A stretch of 64,000 nucleotides of DNA from Verrucomicrobiota bacterium (GCA_022709905.1 JAKLHY010000027.1:1-64000); one strand, 5' to 3'; positions 1 through 9,239 are shown, numbered from the stretch's first letter. Numbers and translations are program-made. Notes: generated from the letters alone by a model not told the origin.

Positions 1-485
1 AAGTCCGGTTCTGGAGAGAGTTCCTGCCAGCCCAGCCGCCGCAGTTTTTTGCGGATGGCCGTCTCACTGACTCCGAGGCGGCGAGCAATCTCGCGGTTGG
101 AGTGGCCCTCGGCCTTGAGTCGCTGAATCAGTTGCGTTCGTCCTCCTTTTGAGCGACGGCAGCCTTGCGGACATCCACTCTTGTGACCCAAAGCGGCCAA
201 GCCACCGGTCTCATATCGCCGTTGATGTCGGCGCACAGTACGCGCGGAGCAACCGAAAGCCTTAGCCACTTCCTTCTGATCCGCCCAACCTTGCTCTACG
301 AGGCTGACTATAGCAAAGGTTTCGGCCATGTGATCGGTGACCGCATACTGTGCCGTAACAATCCCGGAAACGCTGACCATACGGTGGCCATCCTGAGTTT
401 GAATAAGACAACGGTCATTAATGACTCGGAGGTCTTGTGGGTTGCGAACATCGGGAAACAAGTCGTCGCCGCGATCCATTGTCAT
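1..485 (-). CDS. Transposase-like protein, N-terminal part with two helix-turn-helix domains (runs off the left edge)
   Basis: An open minus-strand frame begins at an ATG at 485 (alternative ATG at 479) and stays open to base 1, giving about 161 residues with no stop, so the gene is cut by the window edge. Two helix-turn-helix stretches are readable. The first is around residues 60-90 (QKEVAKAFGCSARTVRRHQ). The second is around 125-150 (SNREIARRLGVSETAIRKK), after a basic, cysteine-containing linker. Tandem HTH domains at the N-terminus are typical of DNA-binding regions of DDE transposases. The catalytic part would lie outside the window, so the family cannot be named. Directly upstream are two short direct repeats and a truncated GH9 gene, which fits an insertion or deletion event here. 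Confidence 0.6.
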   Translation of the reverse strand, partial: MTMDRGDDLFPDVRNPQDLRVINDRCLIQTQDGHRMVSVSGIVTAQYAVTDHMAETFAIVSLVEQGWADQKEVAKAFGCSARTVRRHQRRYETGGLAALGHKSGCPQGCRRSKGGRTQLIQRLKAEGHSNREIARRLGVSETAIRKKLRRLGWQELSPEPD

Positions 486-507
486 GCCTGAGCATAGGCC
501 GCTGGCG

Positions 508-635
508 AAAAAAGGGGACAGGTTTTGGTTCGCACTTCACGCAGGCCGAACTGCGAAACTGCTTAAGCAAGTGCCGGAAATCTGGGCACAGGCCATGCGG
601 CGGCACCAAAAAAGCGGACAGGTTTAGGTTCGCAC
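508..635. repeat. Pair of 28-bp direct repeats spaced exactly 100 bp
   Basis: Bases 508-535 and 608-635 match at 26 of 28 positions. Each has an A-run followed by a GGACAGGTTT-type core and ends in GGTTCGCAC. The differences are at 515/615 (G/C) and 526/626 (T/A). A weaker third echo of the preceding ACCAAAAAA context occurs near 645-652. I recall similar G-rich GGACAGGTT units near mobile elements in other bacteria, but no mobility gene for them is visible here. They lie between the transposase start and the broken end of the GH9 gene. Confidence 0.6.
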
Positions 636-694
636 CCACCGGTACCAAAAAATACGAATATCCTCAGGAAAAAATGAAATCGAGTCCTCCTATG

Positions 695-1915
695 TCAGGA
701 GATCTGGATTCGGGCCAGGTGCATGAACATTCCCGAGGCGAATCCCGCGCTCCGGGAATCCAGCACTTCAGTGCCGAAGAGCTTGGTTTCTTTGTCGTAG
801 GTGGTGAATGGAGAATAGCGATCGGTCTCGGTGCCCCAATGGATTTCGCCGGAAGGCTTCTGCATGTATTCCCAGAACATGGCGCCCCATTCCGCCTCGT
901 CGATGATATCGGGGATTTTGTTGCCTGCGCCGAGGATGTTGAAATTCGCGTCGAACTGATCGGGAATATTGTATTGCCGATCGGAAAAGAGGCGGGGAAA
1001 CATCTCATAGGTTGTCAGCAGGGTGCAGGGGACATCCATGTGATACGTCCGGCGGTCCGCATCGCCGGCATCATGATATCCCCCGTGGGCGTTGAAGGTG
1101 GGTTCGTTTCCCTGAACCTTGAGGCGCGCTTCTCCGATGGGCGCGGCGGTATCGTAGACGGTGGTATGACAAGGCTTCATCCGGATATTCCATGCGTAGG
1201 GTTCCTGGACGGGACACCCGCATCGCTGATGATACAAGGCCCGAAAGGAAACGTGGGCCAGGCGCCGTGAAAAATCGCCGCCGACACCAAAGGGGTAGGA
1301 ACAGCCATACCCTTTCACCGAAATTTTGTAGGGTCCGCCTTCGGGCACAGCCGACAGGTCGATCCGATAGACAAAATCGCCCGAAGACTCGTCTTTTCCG
1401 ATTTCTTTCAGTGTTCCCTGAGCGACTTTTTCTTCCGTAAGCGCTTTGAAGACCGTGTAAGCTGGGAGGGCTCCGGTGATTTGCCTGACCCCGGCGTCGC
1501 CCAGCCAGATGGCAAAGTTAGCGTATCGGACTTGGGACAAGGCACTGTAGGCATTTTGGTTGACCTTGATTGACTCACAGAAGATTTGCCGGTCGTCGAA
1601 TACGAAGTTCGTCGTGCCGTGAGGTGTTTCCAATCTGTAGGCCGCGGCATTGGTCAGCTGGGGTGTTTGAAGGTAAATATGGTGATCGGCGGCATCCGCT
1701 TCGGTCATGAATCTTCCGGCCACAGCAACGGGTTGGCCGTTGAGTTTCCACAGGGACGGATCGCTGATGTTCACTTCATTCGACTGAATGATCGTGCTCT
1801 TGAAATAAGCGATCAGCATGGTGTCCGACGCTGTCCGGATTTCCTTGAGTGCGAGTTCGGCTTTTAACGAGAGGCAAACGAAAACCGGCGCCAGGAGGAT
1901 CGCGAGACGTTTCAT
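695..1915 (-). pseudogene. Glycoside hydrolase family 9 (endoglucanase-type), 3'-truncated
   Basis: The 406-residue product starts with a signal peptide (about residues 1-19). An immunoglobulin-like N-terminal domain (about 20-115) typical of GH9 cellulases follows, then the start of the GH9 catalytic domain. The motif GGYHDAGDADRRT carries the aspartates of the family's catalytic base region, and GNKIPDIIDEAEWG also fits GH9. GH9 enzymes of this architecture are normally well over 550 residues and have the catalytic glutamate and a conserved histidine block near the C-terminus. Here the homology stops at MFMHLARI and four codons later the frame ends in TGA, a few dozen bases from the repeats at 508-635. 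The enzyme therefore lacks its proton donor and is almost certainly inactive. The intact gene would have been a secreted beta-1,4-glucanase. Confidence 0.8.
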
Positions 1916-1988
1916 GCGATCACTTTGTCATCGCCAATGCCTTTTGACCAGCTAAAGTCTGATCTGTTGAGGCCCTGATAGGCGCGAT

Positions 1989-3023
1989 ATGAAACCATCG
2001 ATCAATCGTCGGACATTCCTGGCCCGGGGAGCCGTGGCCTCGGCGGGTTTTTATTCCATGACTGTGGCGGACACACTCGGCGCGACACCCGCCAAAGAAC
2101 AAGCCCCGCTCTCGCCCGTGATCCCAAACCACAGGGGCTCGCTGCCTGTTGGGAAAATCGGCAAGACCACCCTGAGCCGGCTCATTGCCGGGGGGAACCT
2201 GTTGAGTGGCTGGTGCCATCAGCGGGACCTGTTGTTTGTGGCCAAGCTCGCAGCCGCTTATTTGACCGAGCGGAAGCAGTTTGACACTCTCCAGTTATTC
2301 GAGGAGGTTGGCATCAACAGCATCGTGATCGATCTGATGCAGTTGGACATCCTCAATCGCTACAAGAAAGAGCGGGGAGGCAAAATTCGCGCGGTGGTAT
2401 CGGTGCGCGAAGACTGGGGGGATTGGGATAATCCATCCTGGAAGGCGCTGCAAACTCAAATCCGTCAAACCATCGACAAAGGGCCGGACTTACTCTATCT
2501 CCACGGTGGTTATTCGGATCGGTTGGTGCAGCGCGCCAAGCCAGGCAGCATGGAGATCATGGCCAAGGCGCTGGCCTACATGCGGGAACAGGGATTCAGC
2601 GCCGGAGTGGGCGCTCACGCCCTGGAAGTGTTGCGGGCCTGTGACAAGGACGCCATTAAACCGGATTTCTTCGTGAAGACCTTCCATCACGACGGTTATT
2701 GGTCGGCCACGCCCCGGGATCGCCGGAAGCCTTTCTGTGTGGACGGTCCCCGATCACTCGATCACAACGAATTTCATGACAACATCTTTTGTCTCGATCC
2801 GGAGGGAACCGCGGAGTTTATGCTCGAACAGACCGTCCCTTGGATTGCGTTCAAGGTCTTGGCCGCGGGAGCGATTCCGCCGGCGTCCGCATTCCAGTAT
2901 GCCTTCGAAAACGGAGTGGACTTTGTGGCGGTCGGGATGTTCGACTTCGAGGTGAATGACGACGTACAGGCATTGCGGAAGACCCTCGATGGACTCCAGC
3001 GGGAACGCCCCTGGTGCGGATAA
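1989..3023 (+). CDS. Tat-exported protein, TIM-barrel / aldo-keto-reductase-like, function unknown
   Basis: The 344-residue protein opens with a twin-arginine signal (NRRTFLARGAVASAG, about residues 6-20) and a cleavage region near residue 32, so it should be folded in the cytoplasm and exported. The mature part has the alternating strand/helix rhythm of a TIM barrel. Segments such as VGINSIVIDLMQLD, GPDLLYLHGGYSD, FSAGVGAHALEVL and GVDFVAVGMFDFEVNDD look like successive beta-alpha units. This resembles secreted aldo/keto-reductase-like proteins seen in Verrucomicrobiota and Planctomycetota, but I do not see a clear catalytic tetrad. It is divergent from the GH9 remnant, about 70 bp away, and has no operon partner. 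Confidence 0.6.
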   Translation: MKPSINRRTFLARGAVASAGFYSMTVADTLGATPAKEQAPLSPVIPNHRGSLPVGKIGKTTLSRLIAGGNLLSGWCHQRDLLFVAKLAAAYLTERKQFDTLQLFEEVGINSIVIDLMQLDILNRYKKERGGKIRAVVSVREDWGDWDNPSWKALQTQIRQTIDKGPDLLYLHGGYSDRLVQRAKPGSMEIMAKALAYMREQGFSAGVGAHALEVLRACDKDAIKPDFFVKTFHHDGYWSATPRDRRKPFCVDGPRSLDHNEFHDNIFCLDPEGTAEFMLEQTVPWIAFKVLAAGAIPPASAFQYAFENGVDFVAVGMFDFEVNDDVQALRKTLDGLQRERPWCG

Positions 3024-3093
3024 GATTGCGGTAGGGGCGGTCCTGGAATTCTATTGAGCGGGGAGATCCGTTAACACGACATCGACAAAAAAA

Positions 3094-3117
3094 GAGGCCA
3101 GGAAGATTCCTGGCCTC
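3094..3117 (-). terminator. Rho-independent terminator of the large surface protein gene
   Basis: A perfect 11-bp inverted repeat (GAGGCCAGGAA at 3094-3104, its complement at 3107-3117) is followed, in the minus-strand reading direction, by a run of seven T (A run at 3087-3093). It lies 26 bp beyond the stop of the surface protein gene that ends at 3143. The opposite side has only a short T-run, so it probably works mainly for the minus strand. Confidence 0.85.
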
Positions 3118-3142
3118 AGTGTTTAGGATGTTGGACGGTCGA

Positions 3143-6100
3143 TTACCGTTTGGCGGCGCGGTAGAACTTCATGGAGCCGGTGGGAGTAATCGTCACCGGG
3201 CTTGCGCCGGAGACGGTTGTCCAGGTGCCGCCCACGAGGCTGTCGCTCTCTTCGAGAGTGCCTTCGTAAGTGATCACCAGGTCGCCATTGGCGGCTCGAG
3301 TGAAGGTGAGCGTCGGAACTTCTTCCACCACGGCCAGGGTGCCGCCGAAGTAGCCGAGCAGTTCCACGTCGGCAACTTGCATGCTGTTAGCGCTCGCTGC
3401 ATTGGCAACGGTCGGGAAGATCACCTTGTAGGTGGTATAAGCGGTCGCATTGTCGAAGTAGATCTCGCGACGAATGAACCGTTCGGGGAAGGCCGGCACG
3501 GTGCCTGCGGCAATCTTGGTAAAGGTGGTGCCGTTCACCGATCCCCAGACTTCGAAGCTGGCGGGATCGCGTTCAGGAGCGTCGTTGGCCGACGTCAAGG
3601 CGATGCCGCGGATTGTGCTGGCCTTGGCAGGGGTGACTGTAAAGCCGGCATTGAGTTTATCGAAGTTGAGGTACTTGGTCGACGGATCGCCATCGATCGC
3701 ATTCGGAGCCTGTTCGGCCGCCGGCGAATTAGTCGACGTCGCCGCGATGGTATTACCGGCCGCCAAGACGTTCACTTCCGGCCCGTACCAGTAGATGAGG
3801 TCCGAGAGAGGTGATAGGGTATTGGCTGCGTTGGTATCGCCCACTTTGCGCATGGCAACCTGGACGTAATCGCCGCCGCCGCCTTCTTTGAGCATTGCGA
3901 CCATGGCGTAACGAGAGCCTGCGGTCAGCGAGATGGGGCTGGCCGTTGTGGGGGAGGTCGTTGCGTCATCGTTCATGGTGCCGGGTTCGGCAAACACGTC
4001 GCAGCAGTCGGTTTCCTGCGCGATGGGCGTGGCGCCTGGGATGGTCGGGATCACGTCGTTGTTGCTGAGATACAGCTCGGAGGCGTCGTCACTGTAGAGG
4101 AAGAAGTGATAGCTTCCGCTTTCTTTCGGGATCAGGTAGCCGGTGACTCGGGCTCCGTAGTTATCGGCATAACCACTGGTGCTATTCATGCCAGGGACGT
4201 AGACGACGGCATTGGGGGCCTCGGCGTATTTCGGATCGTCATAGAGAACGCTCATCGCGGTGCCCGTGATGTCTGTCCAGACTTCCATTCTGGCGCGGGA
4301 GGGGATCAGGCTGAAGGACTTCCAATCGTATGCGCTGTTGGCAGCGATCACGTTTCCGGCTTTGTCCGCCACGTTATTGACGGTCACCGTATAGAGGGCG
4401 CCTTCGGTCTGTTTGGAGGTCGTGACGCGAACAGTGAACTGGTCCAAGAGGGTGGCAGCCGAGGCGGTGAGACCGCCACTGAACGTGTAGTTTGCCGCGG
4501 TGGTGGCCGAGGGGGCCGTCACCGGCTCGGAGAATAGGACGTCCACAGCTGTCAGAGATTCACTGCTAGAGACCTTTGCAATGAGAGGCTTGCGGGTGTC
4601 GGCGTTTACCGTCAGCGTTGCCACGGCACTGGTCTTGCAGATGCCCAACGTGCCGGCAACCAGGGCGAACTTCGCGTTGTTATCCGCAGCGGTCACAGCC
4701 GGGATGGAATACGTGGCTGTGGTGGCGCCAACGATGGGTTTGTTATCGCGCAACCATTGATACCAGACGCTGGTGGTGTAGAAACTGGAGTTGGTCACCA
4801 CACCCTTGAACGTCACGGGTTCGTTGGCGAAGGTTGTTTTATTGGCGGGCGAGCTCGAGAAGCCCAGGGTAGCGCCGATTGGATCGGCGGTGCCTTTGAG
4901 GATGGTCCCGCTGGCGGTCCCGACAGGGGGCAGATTGGCCGCCGCTGTGGTGTCGCCGACTTTACGCATGGCAACCGCCACGCCGTCACCGCCACCGCCT
5001 TCCTTCATGAGGACGACAAAGCCGTAGCTCTGACCGGCTGTCAAAGAGACAGGGGTTACCGTTGTGGAAGCATCGCCGTCGATCGGTTCAAAGAAGGTTG
5101 CGCAGCAACCGGTTTCCTCGATCAAGGGCAGTTCGACCAGCGGATCGGGCAATGCCGAACCGCTTTGGTTCAGATAAAACGCCGAGGCATCATCGCTGCG
5201 AATGAAGAAGTCGTACTGCGCTGTTTCCAGCGGAGTGATCGTTCCGGTCATCCGCACGCCGAGGTTATCTCCGAAGCTTCCGTTCCATCCAGAGGTGCTG
5301 CTGGCGCTGCCCGCCTGCAGGGTCGAGACATAGGCGGCCCGATCCGGGGTGTTCGCGGTGAACTTCGCATTGCCGGTCAGGTCGGCGACGGCCGTGCCGC
5401 TGATACCGTCAAAGATCTCCACCTTCACCGTGCCAACCGCAGTCGTTTCGGCGGCGGTCGTCACTGGAATGGAGGCATAATCTGAGTAATTGGGAGTTAC
5501 GTCTTTTGCCCGGACCCGGTAGGTGTATTGTTTGTTGGCCTGGCCTGGGAAATCGACGTAACTGGTCGTTTGAAGGACAGTGGTCAGGGCCGTGCCGTCT
5601 CGCTCGACCTCGTAGGCAACCCGCCCCGAGTTATCGGTCGATGCGGTCCAGCTGAGGGCCACGCGTCCAGCGCCGATCGAGGTGGCCGTCAGGTTCGCGG
5701 GAACCGTCGGTTTCTCAGTGTCGGCTTCTTCGACGACTGTGGCGATCTTGATGTTATCGACGTGTTGGTTTTGCCAGGCATCGCCGCAGCGGCCGCCAAA
5801 CACCAGAACACCCGGACTGGGGAAGTATTCGGTCTGGTAGTTGGTCAGCAGTTGTTTGCCTTTCCACCACACGTTCAACTGGGCGTTTTCGGTCAGTTCG
5901 ACTTTGAGCTTGGCCCAGCAGAGATTTGATGGATCTCCCGTGCCATCATAAGCACCGGTCTGCAGGGAGGTTACATCGTCACAGGTGCCGTTGCGAGTCG
6001 GTAACGGGAACTGCGCCACCAGGATTTTGTCCACCCGAACCGTCAGTGCAGCCACGTCAACCCCGATCGATTGATCGGCCACATCGCACAACGAACCGGC

Positions 6101-6589
6101 CGTGCCACCGCTGTTCCACGCGTCAAACCCAATGGAGATACCGGTTTGCGTGCCTTCTTCGGCCAAGCTGGCCTCGCAGTTTTGGCCCTGAGCCCAGGTG
6201 CCTGCATCGATAACTGGATCGCCCACGCGGGCGTAACTCACCGAGAAACCGTCGGCTGGATTTTCTGATCCATTACCGACACGGAAATCGGCCTCAAACG
6301 TAAAGGCCTTGACAGGTTTGCCACCGTCGAAGTCATTGAATATAATACGGCTGGATTGACTTGTGCCCGCCGTGACCACGAGGTAACCGTCGGTGTCACC
6401 CCCACTGGCACCGCCAGAGGGCTGCCACATTCCCGATCCGTAGAACGTCAACAATCCAGCGGCTATTGGGTCGTCGTTGAAGTCGTATTCGGCAGTCCCC
6501 GCATACGCTCCAGTGGCGCACAACAAGCCTGCCGCAATACAAGTTTTGCTAATAATCTTGATCTTGCTATTTATTTTCATTTTTCTCAT
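3143..6589 (-). CDS. Large secreted multidomain surface protein (lectin-like, FN3, two PA14, discoidin-like)
   Basis: The 1148-residue protein is probably exported by an N-terminal signal peptide (about residues 1-31, ending GAYA). Readable domains are: a concanavalin/L-type-lectin-like beta sandwich (about 32-285), a fibronectin type III domain (about 293-378), a first PA14 domain (386-552), an Ig-like domain (565-662), an SbsA-type Ig-like domain (665-755), a second PA14 domain (763-930) and an F5/8 discoidin-like carbohydrate-binding domain (940-1080). A short C-terminal module ends in MKFYRAAKR. The two PA14 copies share DDAS, a CC pair, AG-RY-type strands, MKEGGGGD and VAMRKVGDT. The C-terminal GTWTTVSG...FYR pattern recurs at the ends of secreted verrucomicrobial proteins in my recollection. 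No catalytic residues are evident; adhesion or glycan binding is likely. It has its own terminator and leader. A second ATG at codon 4 is an alternative start. Confidence 0.7.
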   Translation of the reverse strand: MRKMKINSKIKIISKTCIAAGLLCATGAYAGTAEYDFNDDPIAAGLLTFYGSGMWQPSGGASGGDTDGYLVVTAGTSQSSRIIFNDFDGGKPVKAFTFEADFRVGNGSENPADGFSVSYARVGDPVIDAGTWAQGQNCEASLAEEGTQTGISIGFDAWNSGGTAGSLCDVADQSIGVDVAALTVRVDKILVAQFPLPTRNGTCDDVTSLQTGAYDGTGDPSNLCWAKLKVELTENAQLNVWWKGKQLLTNYQTEYFPSPGVLVFGGRCGDAWQNQHVDNIKIATVVEEADTEKPTVPANLTATSIGAGRVALSWTASTDNSGRVAYEVERDGTALTTVLQTTSYVDFPGQANKQYTYRVRAKDVTPNYSDYASIPVTTAAETTAVGTVKVEIFDGISGTAVADLTGNAKFTANTPDRAAYVSTLQAGSASSTSGWNGSFGDNLGVRMTGTITPLETAQYDFFIRSDDASAFYLNQSGSALPDPLVELPLIEETGCCATFFEPIDGDASTTVTPVSLTAGQSYGFVVLMKEGGGGDGVAVAMRKVGDTTAAANLPPVGTASGTILKGTADPIGATLGFSSSPANKTTFANEPVTFKGVVTNSSFYTTSVWYQWLRDNKPIVGATTATYSIPAVTAADNNAKFALVAGTLGICKTSAVATLTVNADTRKPLIAKVSSSESLTAVDVLFSEPVTAPSATTAANYTFSGGLTASAATLLDQFTVRVTTSKQTEGALYTVTVNNVADKAGNVIAANSAYDWKSFSLIPSRARMEVWTDITGTAMSVLYDDPKYAEAPNAVVYVPGMNSTSGYADNYGARVTGYLIPKESGSYHFFLYSDDASELYLSNNDVIPTIPGATPIAQETDCCDVFAEPGTMNDDATTSPTTASPISLTAGSRYAMVAMLKEGGGGDYVQVAMRKVGDTNAANTLSPLSDLIYWYGPEVNVLAAGNTIAATSTNSPAAEQAPNAIDGDPSTKYLNFDKLNAGFTVTPAKASTIRGIALTSANDAPERDPASFEVWGSVNGTTFTKIAAGTVPAFPERFIRREIYFDNATAYTTYKVIFPTVANAASANSMQVADVELLGYFGGTLAVVEEVPTLTFTRAANGDLVITYEGTLEESDSLVGGTWTTVSGASPVTITPTGSMKFYRAAKR

Positions 6590-6594
6590 TTTTA

Positions 6595-6668
6595 CGTCTT
6601 TCAGACGAACATGCCTGATGGCATTTCGCCTCGTTCAGTTAAGTCATGACTTAGCCGTACAAACGGCT
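6595..6668 (-). promoter_or_regulatory. Structured leader: four adjacent small palindromes upstream of the surface protein gene
   Basis: Between 6 and 79 bases upstream of the ATG at 6589 lie four perfect inverted repeats in series: CGTCT/AGACG with a 3-nt loop (6595-6607), ATGCC/GGCAT with a 4-nt loop (6611-6624), the 12-bp palindrome AAGTCATGACTT (6641-6652), and AGCCGT/ACGGCT with a 4-nt loop (6653-6668). A TTGACA-like -35 (6696-6701, minus strand) lies just beyond, with only a poor -10 (CAAACT at 16-bp spacing). The elements are directly visible; a regulatory role is inferred. I do not recognise a known riboswitch. Confidence 0.45.
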
Positions 6669-7298
6669 TTTCTAGTTTGAGCGGAATACTGCTAGTGTCA
6701 ACTACATCCGAGAGATTTTTTCTTCAAAATTTTGATCGATTTGCCTCCGAAAACCACACCAGAATATCTCCTCAGAAATCAGGGCTATTATCCTAGAAAA
6801 ACAGACCAGAATCTTTGGCAAATGAAACGAGGGGGCCGCGAACGGCAAGGTCTATTGCGGCATCTGAACCAAAAAATATATAAATCATTAATTACAAATA
6901 AAATGTGAAAAAAATAAAATCAAAATTCGATTGCATAAAATGATAATAAAATATTAATAACAAATTGAAAACAGGAGGAAGCCTTTGCAGCTTATAATAT
7001 TATTAGTGAATCTTTTCAATGACTGACTAGAATAATCGATGCCAACTGAATTTGTACGGTGGGAATCGCATGCTTTTGAGAATCGGTCAGCGACGAGGAG
7101 AAACGGGTGGAGACGAGGCGGAATTCGGTGGGAGGTTAGGATTAAGGACTATTCGAATTCCTGAGTAAAACGATATCGATAACGTTCGCTCATTGTGCCA
7201 CCTTAAGTCTGCAACACGGTTTCGGGAGCTTACCAGGGGGGGCTTGGTCAGGGGATTCGGCTTTCAGAGTAATGACCGTGTGACCTTATGGGGCGGAG
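6669..7298. other. Long intergenic region with an extremely AT-rich patch
   Basis: No credible gene is visible in either strand. Bases 6871-6970 contain only 12 G or C by my count, far below the surrounding DNA, and include several A- and T-tracts and a TATAAT near 6993. The region is upstream of the surface protein gene and downstream of rsmE, so it most likely serves the former as an upstream control region. It could also be a remnant of foreign DNA. Confidence 0.4.
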
Positions 7299-8057
7299 CT
7301 ACGATGGGTGGAAGGGCCTATCGAGTTCGTGGTTGAGGATGGAGAGGCCGCAAATGGCGGCAGTTTCACTTCGCAAGGTCCTTGGGCCAAGGGTAATGGG
7401 ATGAACGCCTGCCGAGAGGAGATTGCATTTTTCGGTCTGAGTGAAGTCGCCTTCGGGGCCGATCCAGAGGCCGATTGTAGCGGGGGAGCGGTGTTTCCGG
7501 GTCTGGTATTCGATCAACCAATGGTTAAGACCAGGCACGTCGGGTCCCAGGTCGGCCAGCAGGCTGATGTCGTGGGTGAGGCTGTTGCGGAGGCAATCCT
7601 GGAGAGTGAGAGGGGAGTCGATGAGGGGGAGCCAGGGATTACCGGATTGTTTGAGGGCTTCTCGGACGATGGCTTGCCATTTATGCTTTTTGTCTTCGTG
7701 TTTACCGTCGAGTTGAGGGACGGTATGTTCGGTGAGGATAGGGACAATGCGATGAACACCCAACTCCGTCGCTTTTTGGAGGAGCCACTCCATGGTTTTT
7801 CCTTTGAGGATGGCTTGGAAGAGGATGATTTGGAAAGGGGGAGGGGGGATTTGGCGCGACTGGTGGATTTCGAGGTGGACTTGGCGCCGGGAGCAATCGA
7901 GGATGGCGCATGACCACACGCCGCCGAGTCCATTGAGGACCGTGACCGGAGTTCCGGGCCGGAGTCGAAGCACGTTAAAGGCGTGATGGGCTTCTTCGTC
8001 TTCGAGGAGGAGGACGTTGTCCTGACAAAGTTCGGGTCGCAAGTAGAATCGATGCAT
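7299..8057 (-). CDS. rsmE: 16S rRNA (uracil(1498)-N(3))-methyltransferase
   Basis: The product (about 252 residues) uses S-adenosylmethionine to methylate U1498 of 16S rRNA in the cytoplasm. It matches the SPOUT-class RsmE family: an N-terminal PUA-like domain (MHRFYLRPEL, EEAHHAFNVLRLRPG) followed by the knotted catalytic domain with IGPEGDFTQTE and LGPRTLRSETAA, the hallmark SAM-binding knot motifs. The ATG start at 8057 shares a base with the dnaJ stop codon (TGATG), which indicates translational coupling. A TTG one codon upstream is less likely to be the start. Length is normal for the family. Confidence 0.9.
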   Translation of the reverse strand: MHRFYLRPELCQDNVLLLEDEEAHHAFNVLRLRPGTPVTVLNGLGGVWSCAILDCSRRQVHLEIHQSRQIPPPPFQIILFQAILKGKTMEWLLQKATELGVHRIVPILTEHTVPQLDGKHEDKKHKWQAIVREALKQSGNPWLPLIDSPLTLQDCLRNSLTHDISLLADLGPDVPGLNHWLIEYQTRKHRSPATIGLWIGPEGDFTQTEKCNLLSAGVHPITLGPRTLRSETAAICGLSILNHELDRPFHPS

Positions 8058-9211
8058 CAACGAAAGTAGCTCTTAGCTTTTTCCCAGAATCCTTTGATGA
8101 TGGGGTTGGCTTCAGGAGTGCAGAGGGCGGCGAATTCCTCGAGCTTGGTTCGTTGGGCTGCAGTCAGATGAGTGGGGACTTCGACGGTGATTCGGACATG
8201 AAGATCGCCGTATCCGTAGCCTTGCAGGTTTTTGACTCCTTTGCCTTTCAAGCGAAAGACAGTGCCGGGCTGGGTGCCGGGGGGAATTCGGATTTGAGCC
8301 TTGCCGCCGAGGGTTGGGACTTCGATCTCGGCACCCAAGGCGGCCTGGATGAAACTGACGGGGAGTTCGCAGAGGAGATCGTCGCCGTCCCTCTGAAAGA
8401 TTTCGTGGGATTGGACATGGAGGACGACGTAGAGATCGCCGTTTGGGCCGCCGCGTTGACCGCCTTCGCCGTTGCCGGTTGAGCGGAGGCGGGTGCCTGT
8501 ATCGACACCGGGGGGGATTTTGATGCGGACCTTGGAGGTTTTTTCGACTCGGCCGGCGCCACGGCAATGGCGGCATGGTTTTTCGACTACGCGTCCGGAG
8601 CCTTCGCATCGAGGGCAGGTCGAGGCGATACTGAAGATGCTGCGGGAGGTGACGACCTGGCCGCGGCCGCCGCAGGTGGGGCAGGTTTTCGTGCTGGATC
8701 CGGCTTCGGCGCCTGATCCATGACAGCTATCGCAGGGGGCGAGTTTATTAAGGGAGACCTCTTTTTCAGCGCCCAGGGCCGCCTCTTCAAAGGTGATCTC
8801 CATATCGTAGCGCAGATCCGATCCGCGCTGCGGCCCTGAGGGATCGCGTTGTTCGGCGCCAAAGAAATCATCGAAAATACTCCCCATCCCGCCGCCGCCA
8901 AAGACTTCGCGGAAGATCTCGAACGGGTCATGGAATCCGCCGCCGCGAGCGCCGCCGCGGGCGCCGCCGAATCCTCGGGATCGAGGATCGAAGGCGGCAT
9001 GACCGAATTGGTCGTAAGCGGATTTTTTTTGGGGATCGCTGAGCACCTCGTAGGCCTCGCCGAGTTCTTTGAATTTTTCCTCGGCCGATTTATCGCCGGG
9101 ATTGCGATCCGGATGATATTTGAGGGCGAGCTTGCGGTAGCTTTTCTTGATATCGTCTTCGCTCGCATTGCGCTCGACGCCCAGGACTTCGTAATAATCT
9201 CGCTTGGCCAT
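8057..9211 (-). CDS. dnaJ: Chaperone protein DnaJ (type I Hsp40)
   Basis: This is the co-chaperone that delivers unfolded clients to DnaK and stimulates its ATPase. All type I regions are present in the 384 residues: the J domain (2-70, with the HPD tripeptide in KYHPDRNPGD), a Gly/Phe-rich linker (about 78-125), four CxxCxGxG zinc-binding motifs (CDSCHGSG, CPTCGGRG, CPRCEGSG, CRHCRGAG; about 155-222) and the C-terminal substrate-binding domains. It follows grpE and is coupled to rsmE. No dnaK is in this window. I found no CIRCE element upstream of grpE, so heat regulation by HrcA is not evident here. Confidence 0.95.
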   Translation of the reverse strand: MAKRDYYEVLGVERNASEDDIKKSYRKLALKYHPDRNPGDKSAEEKFKELGEAYEVLSDPQKKSAYDQFGHAAFDPRSRGFGGARGGARGGGFHDPFEIFREVFGGGGMGSIFDDFFGAEQRDPSGPQRGSDLRYDMEITFEEAALGAEKEVSLNKLAPCDSCHGSGAEAGSSTKTCPTCGGRGQVVTSRSIFSIASTCPRCEGSGRVVEKPCRHCRGAGRVEKTSKVRIKIPPGVDTGTRLRSTGNGEGGQRGGPNGDLYVVLHVQSHEIFQRDGDDLLCELPVSFIQAALGAEIEVPTLGGKAQIRIPPGTQPGTVFRLKGKGVKNLQGYGYGDLHVRITVEVPTHLTAAQRTKLEEFAALCTPEANPIIKGFWEKAKSYFR

Positions 9212-9239
9212 GGTTCAGCCGGTGTATCGGGTCAATGGA

